52,932 bases of DNA from an uncultured Opitutia bacterium (GTDB lineage: Bacteria; Verrucomicrobiota; Verrucomicrobiia; Opitutales; Opitutaceae), in assembly GCA_903862955.1 (NCBI GenBank), contig CAIPAH010000031.1:1-52932 (forward strand). Direction: 5' to 3'. Numbering within the stretch: position 1 is the stretch's first letter; every line of letters starts with the position of its first letter. Positions 1 through 9,709 of the stretch are shown here, piece after piece. The notes beneath the pieces are model-generated. The model searched no databases. It saw only the letters and a program-made list of their open reading frames with translations, and was not told the DNA's origin. The translations under genes and the position numbers were made by a program.

Positions 1-561
1 CCCGCCGCCAACATGATCGTGGACATCGGCGGCGGCACCACCGAGATCGCCATCATCTCGCTCAACGGCATCGTCTTCTCCAAGTCCATCCGCGTGGCTG
101 GCGACGAGCTCGACGCCGCCATCATCAATTACATGAAGCGGGCCTACAATCTCCTCATCGGTGAGCGCACCGCGGAAGAGATCAAGCTAAAGGTCGGTTC
201 CGCTTACCCGCTCGACGAGGAGCTCACGATGGAGGTCAAGGGCCGCGATTCCGTCGCCGGCCTGCCCAAGACCATCCACATCACCTCGCAGGAAATCCGC
301 GAGGCCCTCTCCGACACCATCGCCGCGATCGTCGACGCCGTGCGCGTCACCCTCGAGCGCTGCCCGCCCGAGCTTTCCGCCGACCTCGTGGACCGCGGCT
401 TCGTGATGGCCGGCGGTGGCGCCCTGATCCGCGGCATTGACCGCCTGCTCAGCGAAAAGACCGGCTTGCCCGTCCTCGTCGCCGACGACCCCCTCTCTGC
501 CGTCGCCAACGGCACCGGCGCCGTCCTCAACGACCTCGCCTGGCTGATGCAGCACGTCTGA
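1..561 (+). CDS. mreB: Rod shape-determining protein MreB, C-terminal part (5' end outside window)
   Basis: This is the C-terminal half of the bacterial actin MreB, which polymerises under the membrane and directs lateral wall synthesis. The reading frame is already open at base 1 and gives 186 residues before the TGA; a full MreB is about 340-350 residues, so roughly the first 160 lie upstream of the window. The actin-family phosphate loop VDIGGGTTE and the adenosine motif [11 protein letters not shown] are both visible. An ATG at base 13 lies inside the conserved phosphate loop region and is not the real start. mreC, mreD and mrdA follow on the same strand, as expected for an elongation cluster. 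Confidence 0.95.
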   Translation, partial: PAANMIVDIGGGTTEIAIISLNGIVFSKSIRVAGDELDAAIINYMKRAYNLLIGERTAEEIKLKVGSAYPLDEELTMEVKGRDSVAGLPKTIHITSQEIREALSDTIAAIVDAVRVTLERCPPELSADLVDRGFVMAGGGALIRGIDRLLSEKTGLPVLVADDPLSAVANGTGAVLNDLAWLMQHV

Positions 562-613
562 CGGCGCGGCCGGCGCTTGCGCGGGATTGCCCTTGGCGTC
601 CGGCAATCCATAA

Positions 614-643
614 GTCCTATAGGCCTTATACGTTGTATAGGAC
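614..643. repeat. Short AT-rich inverted repeat between mreB and mreC
   Basis: GTCCTATA at 614-621 is the reverse complement of TATAGGAC at 636-643, with a 14-nt loop. The flanks repeat the same CCTATA/TATAGG words. It sits about 20 nt before mreC and could be a weak hairpin, a promoter element or a decayed repeat. There is no T-run after it, so it is not a typical terminator. Confidence 0.4.
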
Positions 644-661
644 CTATTCTCTTTTCGCCCC

Positions 662-1492
662 GTGCCCCCGAAACGCTTCGATCAAGCCCGCCCCTTCCTG
701 ACGCTCATTGTCATCGTCATCGCGTGGCTGGTCGTGCCGGTCGTGGTGAAGACGTTCACCCGCGCCAGCTTCATCGAGCTGCAGGCCCCCATCACCGTCG
801 CCGCCTCCTACGCCCGCGACCTCCAGGAATACTGGACGCTCCGCCTCCACTCCAACAGCGAGCTCATCGAGGCGGGGCGCGATCTCGCTCGCCTCACCGC
901 CACCTACGAATACTCCGTCCAGCAAAATGCCACGCTCCAGGCCGAGGTCGCCCGGCTTGAGGAACTCCTGAAGCTGCCCGCCTACGCCAACTACCGCCCG
1001 GAATACGCCCGCGTCGTGCGCCGTGACTTCTCCGGCTGGTGGCAGCAGCTGACGATCCGCAAGGGCAGGAATTACGGCATCCCGGTCGGCGCGCCCGTCA
1101 TCTTTAGCGGCGGCGTCGTCGGGCGCGTCAGTGAAGTCCGCGCCTACACCGCCGTCGTCGAGCTCATCAGCAACCCCGGCGTCCGGCTGGCCAGCGTCAT
1201 CGAGGGCGAGACCCAGCCCATCAGCTTCCAAGGCGGCATCAACGCCACCTTCGACGCCCCCCGCGGCGTGATCGAGTTCGTGCCGCTGAGCGTCTTCGCC
1301 AGCGCCGCCATGCCGAAGCGCCTCGTCACGTCCGGCCTCGGCGGCGTCTTCCCACCCGGCCTCAGCCTCGGCACCGTGACCAAGGTCGAGCCCAGCGCCG
1401 ACGGCCTGTTCAAGTCCGGCGAAGTCCAACTCGACCCCCGCCTCAGCACCCTCACGGAAGTCACCGTGCTGGTGCCGTTGAATCCCGAATAA
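662..1492 (+). CDS. mreC: Rod shape-determining protein MreC
   Basis: MreC is a periplasmic scaffold anchored by one N-terminal helix; it links MreB/MreD to the wall synthases. The 276-residue product has a basic N-terminus, a membrane helix at about residues 13-29, a helical probable coiled-coil stretch at about 60-105, and then the beta-rich MreC region with the usual IRKGRNYGIPVG and GVVGRVSEV motifs. The start used is a GTG at 662; no upstream ATG in frame gives a better protein. Length and position between mreB and mreD fit the family well. Confidence 0.93.
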   Translation: MPPKRFDQARPFLTLIVIVIAWLVVPVVVKTFTRASFIELQAPITVAASYARDLQEYWTLRLHSNSELIEAGRDLARLTATYEYSVQQNATLQAEVARLEELLKLPAYANYRPEYARVVRRDFSGWWQQLTIRKGRNYGIPVGAPVIFSGGVVGRVSEVRAYTAVVELISNPGVRLASVIEGETQPISFQGGINATFDAPRGVIEFVPLSVFASAAMPKRLVTSGLGGVFPPGLSLGTVTKVEPSADGLFKSGEVQLDPRLSTLTEVTVLVPLNPE

Positions 1493-1577
1493 GTTTAAAG
1501 GTGTAAGTTCTAAGTCCAAACCGCTCCGTCCGGGGCCTTCCCTTACAACATACGCTCTTAAACCTTACACTTAACCC

Positions 1578-2087
1578 ATGCGCCGCGCGCTCATCACTTT
1601 TCTCACCCTGTTCGTCCTCTGGGTGATCGTCGCGCAGTCGAACCACGCGCTCGCCGGCAGCCACGTCTATCTTTTCCTCGGCGGACTCATGATCACCTAC
1701 GCCGCCCTGCACCTGCCGCTCCGCGATGGCGTCATCGCCGTGCTGCTGGCGGGCCTGCTCAGCGACGCCACCACGCCCGTGCCCTTCGGCCTGCACACGC
1801 TGCTTTTCGCCGGTGCGTTCGCGATCGTCGCCAACGTCCGCGATCACGTCCCGCGCGAGGAAACGGTCGCGCGCGTGATCGTCGCCCTCCTTGCCAACCT
1901 CGCGCTGTTCCTCGTGTTCTCGTTCGCCCTGATCGGCCGCGGCCCGGCGCCCGGCCAGGTCTGGCCGCGGCTCATCGTTGATCTTCTCTGCTCGCAGGTC
2001 GCCCTCGCATTGGTCGCCCCGTGGTTCTTCGCGCTGCAGGGCCGCGCGCTCGTCCTCGCCCGCGTCGAGCGCGACCCGCTCACCTGA
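1578..2087 (+). CDS. mreD: Rod shape-determining protein MreD
   Basis: MreD is a small polytopic inner-membrane partner of MreC. The 169-residue product is almost entirely hydrophobic, with about five membrane segments, and contains the pattern LPLRDGVIAVLLAGLLSDA that resembles the conserved gene-family loop (usually G...GLL.D). The 85-nt gap before it carries partly complementary words (GGTGTAAG and CTTACAC) but no clear terminator. mrdA starts 8 nt after the stop, so the two are probably co-translated. Confidence 0.88.
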   Translation: MRRALITFLTLFVLWVIVAQSNHALAGSHVYLFLGGLMITYAALHLPLRDGVIAVLLAGLLSDATTPVPFGLHTLLFAGAFAIVANVRDHVPREETVARVIVALLANLALFLVFSFALIGRGPAPGQVWPRLIVDLLCSQVALALVAPWFFALQGRALVLARVERDPLT

Positions 2088-2095
2088 GGCCCGCC

Positions 2096-4075
2096 ATGGC
2101 CACGCACGACACGAACCTCGCCGAGCGCTCGGGCAGCCTCGTCCAGTCCCACAAGAACTACCAGCCGCGGGTTGTCTTCTTCTATTTCGTCATCCTGGCG
2201 CTGCTCCTGACGCTTGGCGGCGGGCTCGCGTATCAGCAACTGCTCAACCGCGACCGGCACCGTGACACCGAGCGCGTACAGAACCAGCGCCGCATCCTCG
2301 TGCCGGGCCCGCGCGGCAACATCTACGACCGCGAGGGCCGCCTGCTCGTCGGCAACCGCGCGCGCTTCTCCGTCGTGCTCTACCTCGACGAACTCCGCGC
2401 CGAGTTCCGCCGCGAGTTCATCCGCATCCGCAAAAACTACCGCGAGACCGGCGACAAGGACCTCCCCAATTCCGCCCAGATGGAGGAGATCGCCCACACG
2501 ACGGTGGTGCAGCGCTATCTGGACCAGGTTAACGACATCCTCCACCGCGCCGTGTCCGTGGACCGGACCGACCTCAAGAAGCACTTCGATCGCCAGCTGC
2601 TCCTGCCGTATACGTTGATCGACGACCTCGAGCCCGGCGACTACGCGCGCCTCGTCGAGCACCTGCCCGTGCGCTCGCCACTGCAGGTCATGGCCTCCAG
2701 CACGCGTTTCTACCCGTATGGCTCCGCCGCCGCCCACACCCTCGGCTACGTCGGCGTCGACTCCGACATCGACGTCGAGGATTTCCCCGGCGAGGACCTC
2801 AAGACCTTCAAGATGAAGGGCACCCTCGGCCGCGACGGGCTGGAGAAGGTCTTCGATACCCAGCTCCAGGGCGAGGCCGGCGGCACGATCTTCCGCGTCG
2901 ATCCCACTGGCTACAAAATCAACCCGCCCCTCGAAAAACGCCTGCCCGTGCAGGGCAAGAACCTGGTGACAACCCTCGACATCGACCTCCAGCAGGTCGC
3001 CGAGGAGGCCATCGGCGACCGCATCGGCACCGCCGTCGCGCTCGACGTCCGCACCGGCGAGGTGCTCGTGCTCGCAAACAAGCCCGACTACAACCTCAGC
3101 GACACGTCGCCCCACATCAGCCAGCAGACGTGGCAGGACATCATCGACCGCAACGCCCTGCTCAACCAGGCCATCGGCGGCGCCTACCCGGCCGGGTCCA
3201 CATTCAAGATCCTCACCGCCATCGCCGGCCTGCGCAGCGGCCGGCTTGATCCCGACCAGGTCATCGTGGACTGCGACGGCGTCGTGAAAATCGGCAACAA
3301 GCTTTTCTATTGTTCCAATGGCAACGGCCACCACCACGAGATCACGCTGGCCGACGCCATCAGCCACAGCTGCGACATTTATTTCTACGAGGCCGGCCGC
3401 CTCATCACGCCCGATATCCTCGCCGCCGAAGGCCGGCGCTTCCATCTCGACCAGCGCACTGGCATCGAGCTGCCCAACGAGACCTCGCGCATGGTCATGC
3501 CCACCCCGGAGTGGAAGGAGGAAAAGATGGGCGAACGGTGGTTCCCGGGCGATACCGCCAACATGGCCATCGGCCAGGGCTATGTGCTCGTCACCCCGCT
3601 CGACATGGCGTGCTTCGTCGCCTCCGTCGCCCGCAACGAGGTTTATACCAAGCCCACGCTGCTGCACCGGCCAAACGCGCCCGTGCAACACTCCGAGCCC
3701 ATCGGTCTCACCGACGCGCAACGGGCCGTCCTCCTCCACGGCATGGAAGGCACGACCATCTACGGCTCTGCCAAGGACATCAACAAACTGCCGCTTTACC
3801 ATGTGCCCGTGCGCATGGCGGGCAAAACGGGCACGGCGCAAAAGCGCGTGGTCAAGGACGGCCAGCTCGGCACGATCAATTTTGCGTGGTATATTTGCTT
3901 CGCGCCGATCGAAAAACCCGAGATCGCCGTCGCCGTCATGCTGGAGGGCGAGACCCTCGGGGAGGCTTTCCAAGGCGGCCTCAACGCCACTCCCGTCGCC
4001 AACCTCATTCTGAAAAAATACTTCGAGAAGCGGGATCACCCGTCCCCGTTCGTGTCGCCCCTCAAGACGCCGTAA
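2096..4075 (+). CDS. mrdA: Penicillin-binding protein 2, elongation transpeptidase
   Basis: PBP2 cross-links peptidoglycan during cell elongation and works with MreBCD/RodA. I chose the ATG at 2096 (659 residues), 8 nt after mreD; a longer frame from 2021 would overlap mreD. One membrane helix lies at about residues 23-45, followed by the dimerisation region with the R.I..PRGNIYDREG motif. The transpeptidase domain carries the nucleophile motif AGSTFK with Ser368, the SHSCD motif and AGKTGTAQ with Lys577. All catalytic motifs are intact. The last 14 bases overlap tail-to-tail with the transglutaminase gene on the other strand. Confidence 0.95.
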   Translation: MATHDTNLAERSGSLVQSHKNYQPRVVFFYFVILALLLTLGGGLAYQQLLNRDRHRDTERVQNQRRILVPGPRGNIYDREGRLLVGNRARFSVVLYLDELRAEFRREFIRIRKNYRETGDKDLPNSAQMEEIAHTTVVQRYLDQVNDILHRAVSVDRTDLKKHFDRQLLLPYTLIDDLEPGDYARLVEHLPVRSPLQVMASSTRFYPYGSAAAHTLGYVGVDSDIDVEDFPGEDLKTFKMKGTLGRDGLEKVFDTQLQGEAGGTIFRVDPTGYKINPPLEKRLPVQGKNLVTTLDIDLQQVAEEAIGDRIGTAVALDVRTGEVLVLANKPDYNLSDTSPHISQQTWQDIIDRNALLNQAIGGAYPAGSTFKILTAIAGLRSGRLDPDQVIVDCDGVVKIGNKLFYCSNGNGHHHEITLADAISHSCDIYFYEAGRLITPDILAAEGRRFHLDQRTGIELPNETSRMVMPTPEWKEEKMGERWFPGDTANMAIGQGYVLVTPLDMACFVASVARNEVYTKPTLLHRPNAPVQHSEPIGLTDAQRAVLLHGMEGTTIYGSAKDINKLPLYHVPVRMAGKTGTAQKRVVKDGQLGTINFAWYICFAPIEKPEIAVAVMLEGETLGEAFQGGLNATPVANLILKKYFEKRDHPSPFVSPLKTP

Positions 4076-6323
4076 CGCGGCCCCGCCGGCGCTCCGCGCG
4101 CACCGCCACCCGTGCCCGCCGGAACACCGCCTCCGGCTCGGGCCAAGTCGCCCGCGCGCCAAACCGCAGCCGCTGCAAATCGTCAATCACGCGCGCCGTC
4201 TCGGGCCCAACCACCCACGAGCGCGCGCTCGCCTGTGCTGACTCCGAAGCTCCCGTCAGGACGGTCAATTCCCTCAGCCACCGCCCCGCCTGCAACCTCA
4301 CCGGGTCACCGCTCGGGGCATTGCGCCGCAGCTGACGCCACCAGCCGCGCCCAAATTCTCGCCAGGCCCAGATGAGTCCCGCCAGCGCCACCACGCTGCC
4401 CAGGATTTTCGCCACGCGCTCCGCGGTCCACGGCGACGCCAGCCACGCCTTCAACCGCTCCACCATTTCGCTCAGCTTGACGCGCAGTTGCTGGCCCGAT
4501 TTCTCCGTCGCCTCCTTCACCGCCTTCAGCGTCTCGACCTGCGAGCGCTGGTCGAAGTTCACGATGCGCCGATACCAAAACACGCGCAGGCTGTCCCAGC
4601 GCGCCGCCCAGCTCCGGTCCAGCCGCCGCGCCAGCGTCGCCTCGCCTTTCGCCTGCTCCCCCGGCCCGGCGTCCGCGCCCGGCGTGGGATCCGTGCGCAG
4701 CCACGCTGCGCTTGCCGCGTCGAACACCTCGCACCAGGCATGGGCGTCCGAGTTGCGGATCGTGAAATTGTTCGAGTAACCGTTCCACGTGCCGCCGCGG
4801 AAACCCGTGACCACTCGCGCCGACAGGCCGGCCGTGCGCGCCAGCAGCACGAACGACCCGGCAAAGAGTTCGCAATGGCCCGCCTCCCCCGAGGCCATCC
4901 AGCGCACCAGCGGATCGCCCGCGCCGCCCGGGACGTTCGGGTTGAGCGAATACCGGTGCCGCCGCGCCAGCCACGCTTCCGTCCGCCGCGAAAACTCCGC
5001 CACCGGCAAAGCCACCCCGCCCGTGATCTCCCGCACCATGCCCGCCAGCGTCGCTTGGTCCGCGGCATTCACGCCGAGGCCCAGCATCTTCAGCGTCGTG
5101 CTTTGCGGATCCGTGCCCGGCAGCTTCAGCAGCCGCAGCGCGAAATTGGCGTCCGGCAGCCGGTCGCTGGCATCCATGCCCTCCACGCGATACGCCGTCA
5201 TCGCCGCCGGCTCCTCGCGCAGCGCCACCACCCCCAGGTTCGTTGCCACGCGGTAATTCTGCGTCTCGCGAAAGCGCACCTGCGCAAACGGCCCCAGCAG
5301 CGGCAGGTAGCGGCTCACCCCCGACTCAAAATAAAACGTCCAGTAAACCGGCTCGCCCCGCGGCGACCGCGCCGTGCCCCGGATGGTGTCGCCCACGCGC
5401 TCGCCGCGCGAAAATTCCCGGTAGCGCAGCAGCGGTGACAGCCGGAACGATCCCGCCCGATACTCGTCGAGCACCAGCATCCGCCAATAGGGCGCGGCCG
5501 GGATCTGGCTGCGGTCCGTCACGTCCACGCTCAGCGCCACGCTCGTGTCCTGCTGGATCTCCGTCACGTCGCCAAACTTGATGTTGTCGTTGAAACCAGT
5601 CCGCGCCTTCTTCGCCGCAAAACGTTCCAGGAACAGGCTGTTCTCCAGCTGGAAACGCGGGATGGCCAGGAACAGCAGCGCCGACACGCCCACCACGCCG
5701 ACGAACAGCACGCCGCCGAGCACCAACACCCGCCAGTCCGCCACCTCGCGCAGCCGCGCCCAGAGCCGCCGCCAGCCGAGGTGCGTCCATGCCGGCACCC
5801 GCGGCGGCGCGCCGTCTTTCGGCCGTCCGGCGTCCGCCGACTCGACCAGGTTGATCACCAGCAGGAACGCCAGCGCGCACGCCGTGAATACCAGGATCTG
5901 CGCCGCAAACGCCAGCGACACCGTCAGCACGCCCGCCACCACGATCAGGAACAGGCCGAGGATGATCACCTGCAGGTCGTCGCGTTTTTGCCGATACGAC
6001 ACGCCGCGATATAGCAGCAGCAGGATGTCCAGCCGCACGATCGCCGGCAGCACCTGCGTGTTCAGCCACAGGTCGCCGATGAAAAACATCACCACCGCCG
6101 GGAATACCAGCCGGTGCGTCCAGGGCGGCAGGCGCGCAGGCAAAGCCGGCCGAATCAGCGCCGCCATCACCGCGACGGTCGTCAGCCCCATCAGCGTCCA
6201 CGCCTCGATTTCGAGGTAGAACACCGTCCACACCGACAGCAGCACGAGCACGCCGCCGAGCAGCCACTTGAGCTGGTGCAGTTCCTCGAGGCTAAGTTGT
6301 GGCCGTTTTTTCTCCATCGACAT
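4062..6323 (-). CDS. Membrane-anchored transglutaminase-like protein (DUF3488/TgpA type)
   Basis: This is a TgpA-like integral membrane protein with a papain-like transglutaminase core facing the periplasm. From the start at 6323 it has 753 residues. It begins with about six hydrophobic segments within residues 20-220, followed by the core with a full Cys-His-Asp triad: Cys484 in GHCELFAG, His528 in SDAHAWCEV and Asp545 in RTDPTPG. A single membrane helix and a cytoplasmic tail follow. The start overlaps the end of the DUF58 gene by about 30 nt (an ATG at 6317 is also possible). MoxR, DUF58 and transglutaminase genes in this order form a well-known conserved module; its substrate is not established. 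Confidence 0.88.
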   Translation of the reverse strand: MSMEKKRPQLSLEELHQLKWLLGGVLVLLSVWTVFYLEIEAWTLMGLTTVAVMAALIRPALPARLPPWTHRLVFPAVVMFFIGDLWLNTQVLPAIVRLDILLLLYRGVSYRQKRDDLQVIILGLFLIVVAGVLTVSLAFAAQILVFTACALAFLLVINLVESADAGRPKDGAPPRVPAWTHLGWRRLWARLREVADWRVLVLGGVLFVGVVGVSALLFLAIPRFQLENSLFLERFAAKKARTGFNDNIKFGDVTEIQQDTSVALSVDVTDRSQIPAAPYWRMLVLDEYRAGSFRLSPLLRYREFSRGERVGDTIRGTARSPRGEPVYWTFYFESGVSRYLPLLGPFAQVRFRETQNYRVATNLGVVALREEPAAMTAYRVEGMDASDRLPDANFALRLLKLPGTDPQSTTLKMLGLGVNAADQATLAGMVREITGGVALPVAEFSRRTEAWLARRHRYSLNPNVPGGAGDPLVRWMASGEAGHCELFAGSFVLLARTAGLSARVVTGFRGGTWNGYSNNFTIRNSDAHAWCEVFDAASAAWLRTDPTPGADAGPGEQAKGEATLARRLDRSWAARWDSLRVFWYRRIVNFDQRSQVETLKAVKEATEKSGQQLRVKLSEMVERLKAWLASPWTAERVAKILGSVVALAGLIWAWREFGRGWWRQLRRNAPSGDPVRLQAGRWLRELTVLTGASESAQASARSWVVGPETARVIDDLQRLRFGARATWPEPEAVFRRARVAVRAERRRGRVTAS

Positions 6324-7575
6324 AGGCGGCCACCGCATGCGCCCCGTCGGGCGCAAAGGTCAGCACGTTGCGTTTCGCCTTCGGCTCGGCGGCCAGCACC
6401 GCATGCCCCGGACCCAATTCCTTGCGCGGTTGGATGATCGCCAGCCGGTCCAGTAATTGTTCCAGATCCCGCACGCGGCGGACGGGCAACGGCGCTTCGT
6501 CGTCAATCGCCAACGCCGTCAGCTGGCCGGCGCGAAACAGATCCTCCGCCAGCGTCGCGCAGAAACTCACCAGCCGCTCGAATTGCTCCGGGCGCGTCCA
6601 GATCGCCGCATCCGTGCGCAGCCAAATTGAAAATCCTTCCGTCGTCTCCGCCGCAAACTGCCGGACGAGCAGCGTCCGTGACCGCGCACTGGCTTTCCAG
6701 TGAATCAACCGGTGTGAGTCGCCCGACGCATACCGCCGCAGCGCCAGCAGGTCCAATCCCTGCCCCGCCCGCGCCGCGCGTTCCCCGCCCGCCGTCCGCC
6801 GCGCGCCCGCCTCCGCCAGCCGGCGGTAATCCACCGGCGCCGGCCAGACAAACCGCTCTTCGCGCAGCTCCGTCGTGAGGTGCTTGCGCAGGAAGCCGAA
6901 CGGAAACTGCGAGCCGATGCCCGCCAGCTCGACGCTCAACCGCCCGCGCTTCGTCGGTTTGAACAGCCAGTCCAGCCGCAACTCGCCCCGTGGATCGAGC
7001 CGCTCACGAAGAAACAACTGACCCCGCTGCTCGGCCAGCGCCGCCTGCTTCCACGCCGCGCGCACGTCGAGATCGCCGAGGTCATTGCCCGTGATCGTCG
7101 ACTTGGGCGGCGGCGGCGGGCCTTCCTCGACCGGCCGCGCCAGCAGCTCAAACCACAGGCCGTAGGTCGGCAGGAACGGCTTGCCGTTGCGCAAACCCAG
7201 CCCCACCACCGCCTCGTGCCCCGCCCGCAGCGGCGGCGCGAGCTCCAGCCGCCAGGCCACGCCGCGGAAATTCAGCCACGACAGCACGCCGCTCAAAATC
7301 AGGCACGCCAGCAGCAGCGACAGCGTGATGAACAGGATGTTGTTCGCCGAGTTGTAGGCCGCCATGCCGATGCCGAGCGACAGCGCAATCAGCAGCGTGC
7401 CCGACAGCGTCGGCAGGATCCGTTGCCCCCGCTGCGGGAAAATGAGCGCCCACAGCAGCGCGTTCCACGTGAACCGCCGCCGCTTGCTGCGCGCACCCGG
7501 ACCCGACCAGCCCGCAGCCGGGCCGGAAGGCGGCGCCACCTGCGGCGACGTGAGGGCTGCCGGGGCCGCGCTCAC
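6292..7575 (-). CDS. DUF58 domain protein
   Basis: DUF58 proteins are membrane-anchored, with a von Willebrand-like fold, and are almost always encoded with a MoxR ATPase. The 427-residue product has two hydrophobic segments at about residues 45-90 and the DUF58 signature [18 protein letters not shown] in its C-terminal third. The GTG start overlaps the moxR stop in a GTGA arrangement, so translation is likely coupled. The protein is probably a client or partner of the MoxR chaperone; its biochemical role is unknown. Confidence 0.88.
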   Translation of the reverse strand: MSAAPAALTSPQVAPPSGPAAGWSGPGARSKRRRFTWNALLWALIFPQRGQRILPTLSGTLLIALSLGIGMAAYNSANNILFITLSLLLACLILSGVLSWLNFRGVAWRLELAPPLRAGHEAVVGLGLRNGKPFLPTYGLWFELLARPVEEGPPPPPKSTITGNDLGDLDVRAAWKQAALAEQRGQLFLRERLDPRGELRLDWLFKPTKRGRLSVELAGIGSQFPFGFLRKHLTTELREERFVWPAPVDYRRLAEAGARRTAGGERAARAGQGLDLLALRRYASGDSHRLIHWKASARSRTLLVRQFAAETTEGFSIWLRTDAAIWTRPEQFERLVSFCATLAEDLFRAGQLTALAIDDEAPLPVRRVRDLEQLLDRLAIIQPRKELGPGHAVLAAEPKAKRNVLTFAPDGAHAVAAYVDGEKTATT

Positions 7576-8543
7576 GTCGGCAGCGTCAAGGCGGCCAAAA
7601 TGCGGCGCAACACGGTGATCACCGCACGCCGTTCTTCCAGCGCGTCACTCGTCTGCCGCGCCAGCCCGAGGCGGTGACCCAGGATCGGCGTGACCAGCTC
7701 CACCACGTCGTCCGGCAGTACGAAATCCCGGCCGTGCACCAGCGCCCGCGCCTGCGCCGCCGTGCGCAGGGCCAGGCCGCCGCGCACGCTCACGCCGGCC
7801 TTGAACTCCGCCTCGCTGCGCGTCGCCGTCACGATCCGCAAAATGTAATCGAGCACGCTGTCCTCGACGAAGACTTGGTGCACGAGCGCCTGCAGCCGCA
7901 GCACGTCCGCGCGCGTCACCGCCGCCGATTGCGCAATCGCGTCGTAGGCCGTCCGCGCCACCCGCAGGATCTCCAACTCGTCCGCCGGCTGCGGATAACC
8001 CATCTGCAGCCGCATTAGGAACCGGTCCATCTGGCTTTCCGGCAGGGGAAACGTCCCTTCGTAGTCCACGGGATTCTGCGTCGCGAACACCATGAACGGC
8101 GACCCCACCGCGTGCGCCACGCCGTCCACCGTCACGCGCGCCCGGTCCATCACCTCGAGCAGCGCCGACTGCGTCTTGGGCGTCGCCCGGTTGATTTCGT
8201 CCGCCAACACCACGCTCGCAAAGATCGGGCCGGGCTTGAACACGAACTCCTTCGTCGTCTCGTCGTAAATCGCGACGCCTGTCACGTCGCCCGGTAGCAG
8301 GTCGCTGGTGAATTGGATGCGCGAAAACGTGCAGTCCATCGAGCGCGCCAGCGCATAAGCGAGGGTGGTCTTGCCCACGCCCGGCAGGTCCTCGATCAGC
8401 AAATGCCCGCCAGCGACGAGGCAGATGAGCACCTGCTCGATGACGTCGTCCTTGCCCTTGATCGATACCCGCATGCTCGCGCGGAGCCGGTCCAGCGCCT
8501 GTTTCGCCTCCGTCACTTCCGCCGTCTGGATGAAATCGCTCAT
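7572..8543 (-). CDS. MoxR family AAA+ ATPase
   Basis: MoxR ATPases are chaperone-like AAA+ proteins that act on partner proteins carrying VWA-like domains. I chose the start at 8543 (323 residues), which gives the usual short N-terminus; an upstream in-frame start at 8579 adds 12 unlikely residues. Walker A is [10 protein letters not shown] at about residues 53-62, Walker B is [15 protein letters not shown], and the sensor region has [17 protein letters not shown]. It is the first gene of the MoxR-DUF58-transglutaminase operon. Confidence 0.92.
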   Translation of the reverse strand: MSDFIQTAEVTEAKQALDRLRASMRVSIKGKDDVIEQVLICLVAGGHLLIEDLPGVGKTTLAYALARSMDCTFSRIQFTSDLLPGDVTGVAIYDETTKEFVFKPGPIFASVVLADEINRATPKTQSALLEVMDRARVTVDGVAHAVGSPFMVFATQNPVDYEGTFPLPESQMDRFLMRLQMGYPQPADELEILRVARTAYDAIAQSAAVTRADVLRLQALVHQVFVEDSVLDYILRIVTATRSEAEFKAGVSVRGGLALRTAAQARALVHGRDFVLPDDVVELVTPILGHRLGLARQTSDALEERRAVITVLRRILAALTLPT

Positions 8544-8632
8544 GGGCCTCCATCCTGACACGCCTCGCCCCCACGTCAAACCGCCGGGCGGCCATAAACC
8601 GCGGATTTACCAAGGATTAATACGTATCAAAC

Positions 8633-8709
8633 GGTAGGGCGCGACCGCTGGGCGCGCCAATTACCCCGTGGGCATTTCGATGCGGCGGGCCCAGCGGTCC
8701 CGCCCTACC
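8633..8709. repeat. REP-like imperfect inverted repeat, family A
   Basis: The 26-nt arm at 8633-8658 and the arm at 8684-8709 are reverse complements at 24 of 26 positions, with a 25-nt spacer. The arms are rich in GGTAGGGC and GACCGCTGGG words. It lies between the moxR start and the end of the dehydrogenase gene. Both neighbours read leftwards, so it sits in an intergenic gap and may act as a transcript-end hairpin or be an inert mobile palindrome. Confidence 0.75.
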
Positions 8710-8729
8710 CATCGCGTCTCGCTCTTCGT

Positions 8730-9557
8730 CTACTTCTCCAACAATTTGATCAGGGCCGAAAAATCCTCGTCGCCCCACCCCCGCGCCTCGGCGGCGTGCA
8801 AGGCCGCGCGCACCGTGCCGAGCACCGGCAGGCCCGCGCCCTCCGGCGAGTGCAGCGCCAGGCGCATGTCCTTCGACATGTGCTTCACCGAAAACTGCGG
8901 CGCGAAATCCCCCGCCTTGAGCTTCGGCTCCTTCAGTTTCGTCAGGCCGGAGTAACCCGCGTTCTTGCCCATCGCGTCGAAAAACACGTCGTCCGTCACG
9001 CCTGCCCGGCGCGTCATCGTCAGCGCCTCGCTCAGCGCCTCCATCTGCGCCGCGAGGTTGAGGTTCATCGCCAGCTTCAGCGTGCAGGCCTGCTCGTTCG
9101 TGCCGATCACGAACCGGTGCGCCGACACCAAGCTTAGCAGCGGCTCCAGCTCCGCCACCAGCGCGCGGTCACCGCCGAGGTAGAAAATCGTCTGCCGCTG
9201 CTCCGCCGCCGGCTTGCTGCCGGTAAACGGTGCCGCGAGATACCGCGCGCCGCGCGCGACCACCTGCGCCGCGAACTTCGCGCTGCTCGCCGCGTCGATC
9301 GTGCTCGACAGCACCACGACCTTGCCCGGGCCGAGCTTCGGCAGGATGCGCTGCAGCACGTCGTCCACCGCCGCCGGATCGGCGACGACGATCTGCACGA
9401 CGTCCGCCGCGGCCGCGACGGCTTCCGGCGTCGGCTGCCACTGCGGGAAATCCGGTTGCGGCGTGCGGTTCCACGCCCCGGCCAGCACGCCCGCCGCGTG
9501 ATAATGCCGCGCCCACACCCCGCCAATGATCCCCAACCCAAGTACGCCGATTTTCAT
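8730..9557 (-). CDS. NAD(P)-dependent beta-hydroxyacid dehydrogenase-like protein
   Basis: This belongs to the 6-phosphogluconate / 3-hydroxyisobutyrate dehydrogenase family. From the ATG at 9557 it has 275 residues, close to the usual 280-300. The Rossmann motif GLGIIG is at residues 7-12. A helical C-terminal domain follows, with the Lys-containing stretch NLNLAAQMEALSEAL in the region where the family holds its catalytic Lys. The canonical substrate motif DAPVSGG is replaced by AAPFTGSKPAAE. The open frame extends upstream to 9878, but that part reads through an inverted repeat and is not coding. The substrate cannot be named. Confidence 0.82.
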   Translation of the reverse strand: MKIGVLGLGIIGGVWARHYHAAGVLAGAWNRTPQPDFPQWQPTPEAVAAAADVVQIVVADPAAVDDVLQRILPKLGPGKVVVLSSTIDAASSAKFAAQVVARGARYLAAPFTGSKPAAEQRQTIFYLGGDRALVAELEPLLSLVSAHRFVIGTNEQACTLKLAMNLNLAAQMEALSEALTMTRRAGVTDDVFFDAMGKNAGYSGLTKLKEPKLKAGDFAPQFSVKHMSKDMRLALHSPEGAGLPVLGTVRAALHAAEARGWGDEDFSALIKLLEK

Positions 9558-9630
9558 AAGTTTAGATTTGTCATTTTCATAAAGTGATAAGTCTAAGCAC
9601 CAAACACCCGAATGCCAAACCACAAGCTTT

Positions 9631-9706
9631 GCCCGCGAATGGCGCGAATTTTCCGGAGACCGTCTTCCGGCCTCTCCATTCGCGCCAATTCGCGTCATTC
9701 GCGGGC
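9631..9706. repeat. REP-like inverted repeat, family B
   Basis: The 20-nt arm at 9631-9650 matches the reverse complement of 9687-9706 at 19 of 20 positions. Both arms carry the GCCCGCGAAT and GCGCGAATT words. A 13-base word from arm 2 (ATTCGCGGGCAAC) recurs at about 10509-10521, just before the esterase gene. The element fills the gap after the phosphorylase gene and may act as its transcript-end hairpin. Confidence 0.7.
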
Positions 9707-9709
9707 AAC

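Noticed and set aside
1844-4186. 780-codon minus-strand open frame
   Set aside because: It is antisense to mrdA, which has complete catalytic motifs; long shadows are expected at this GC content.
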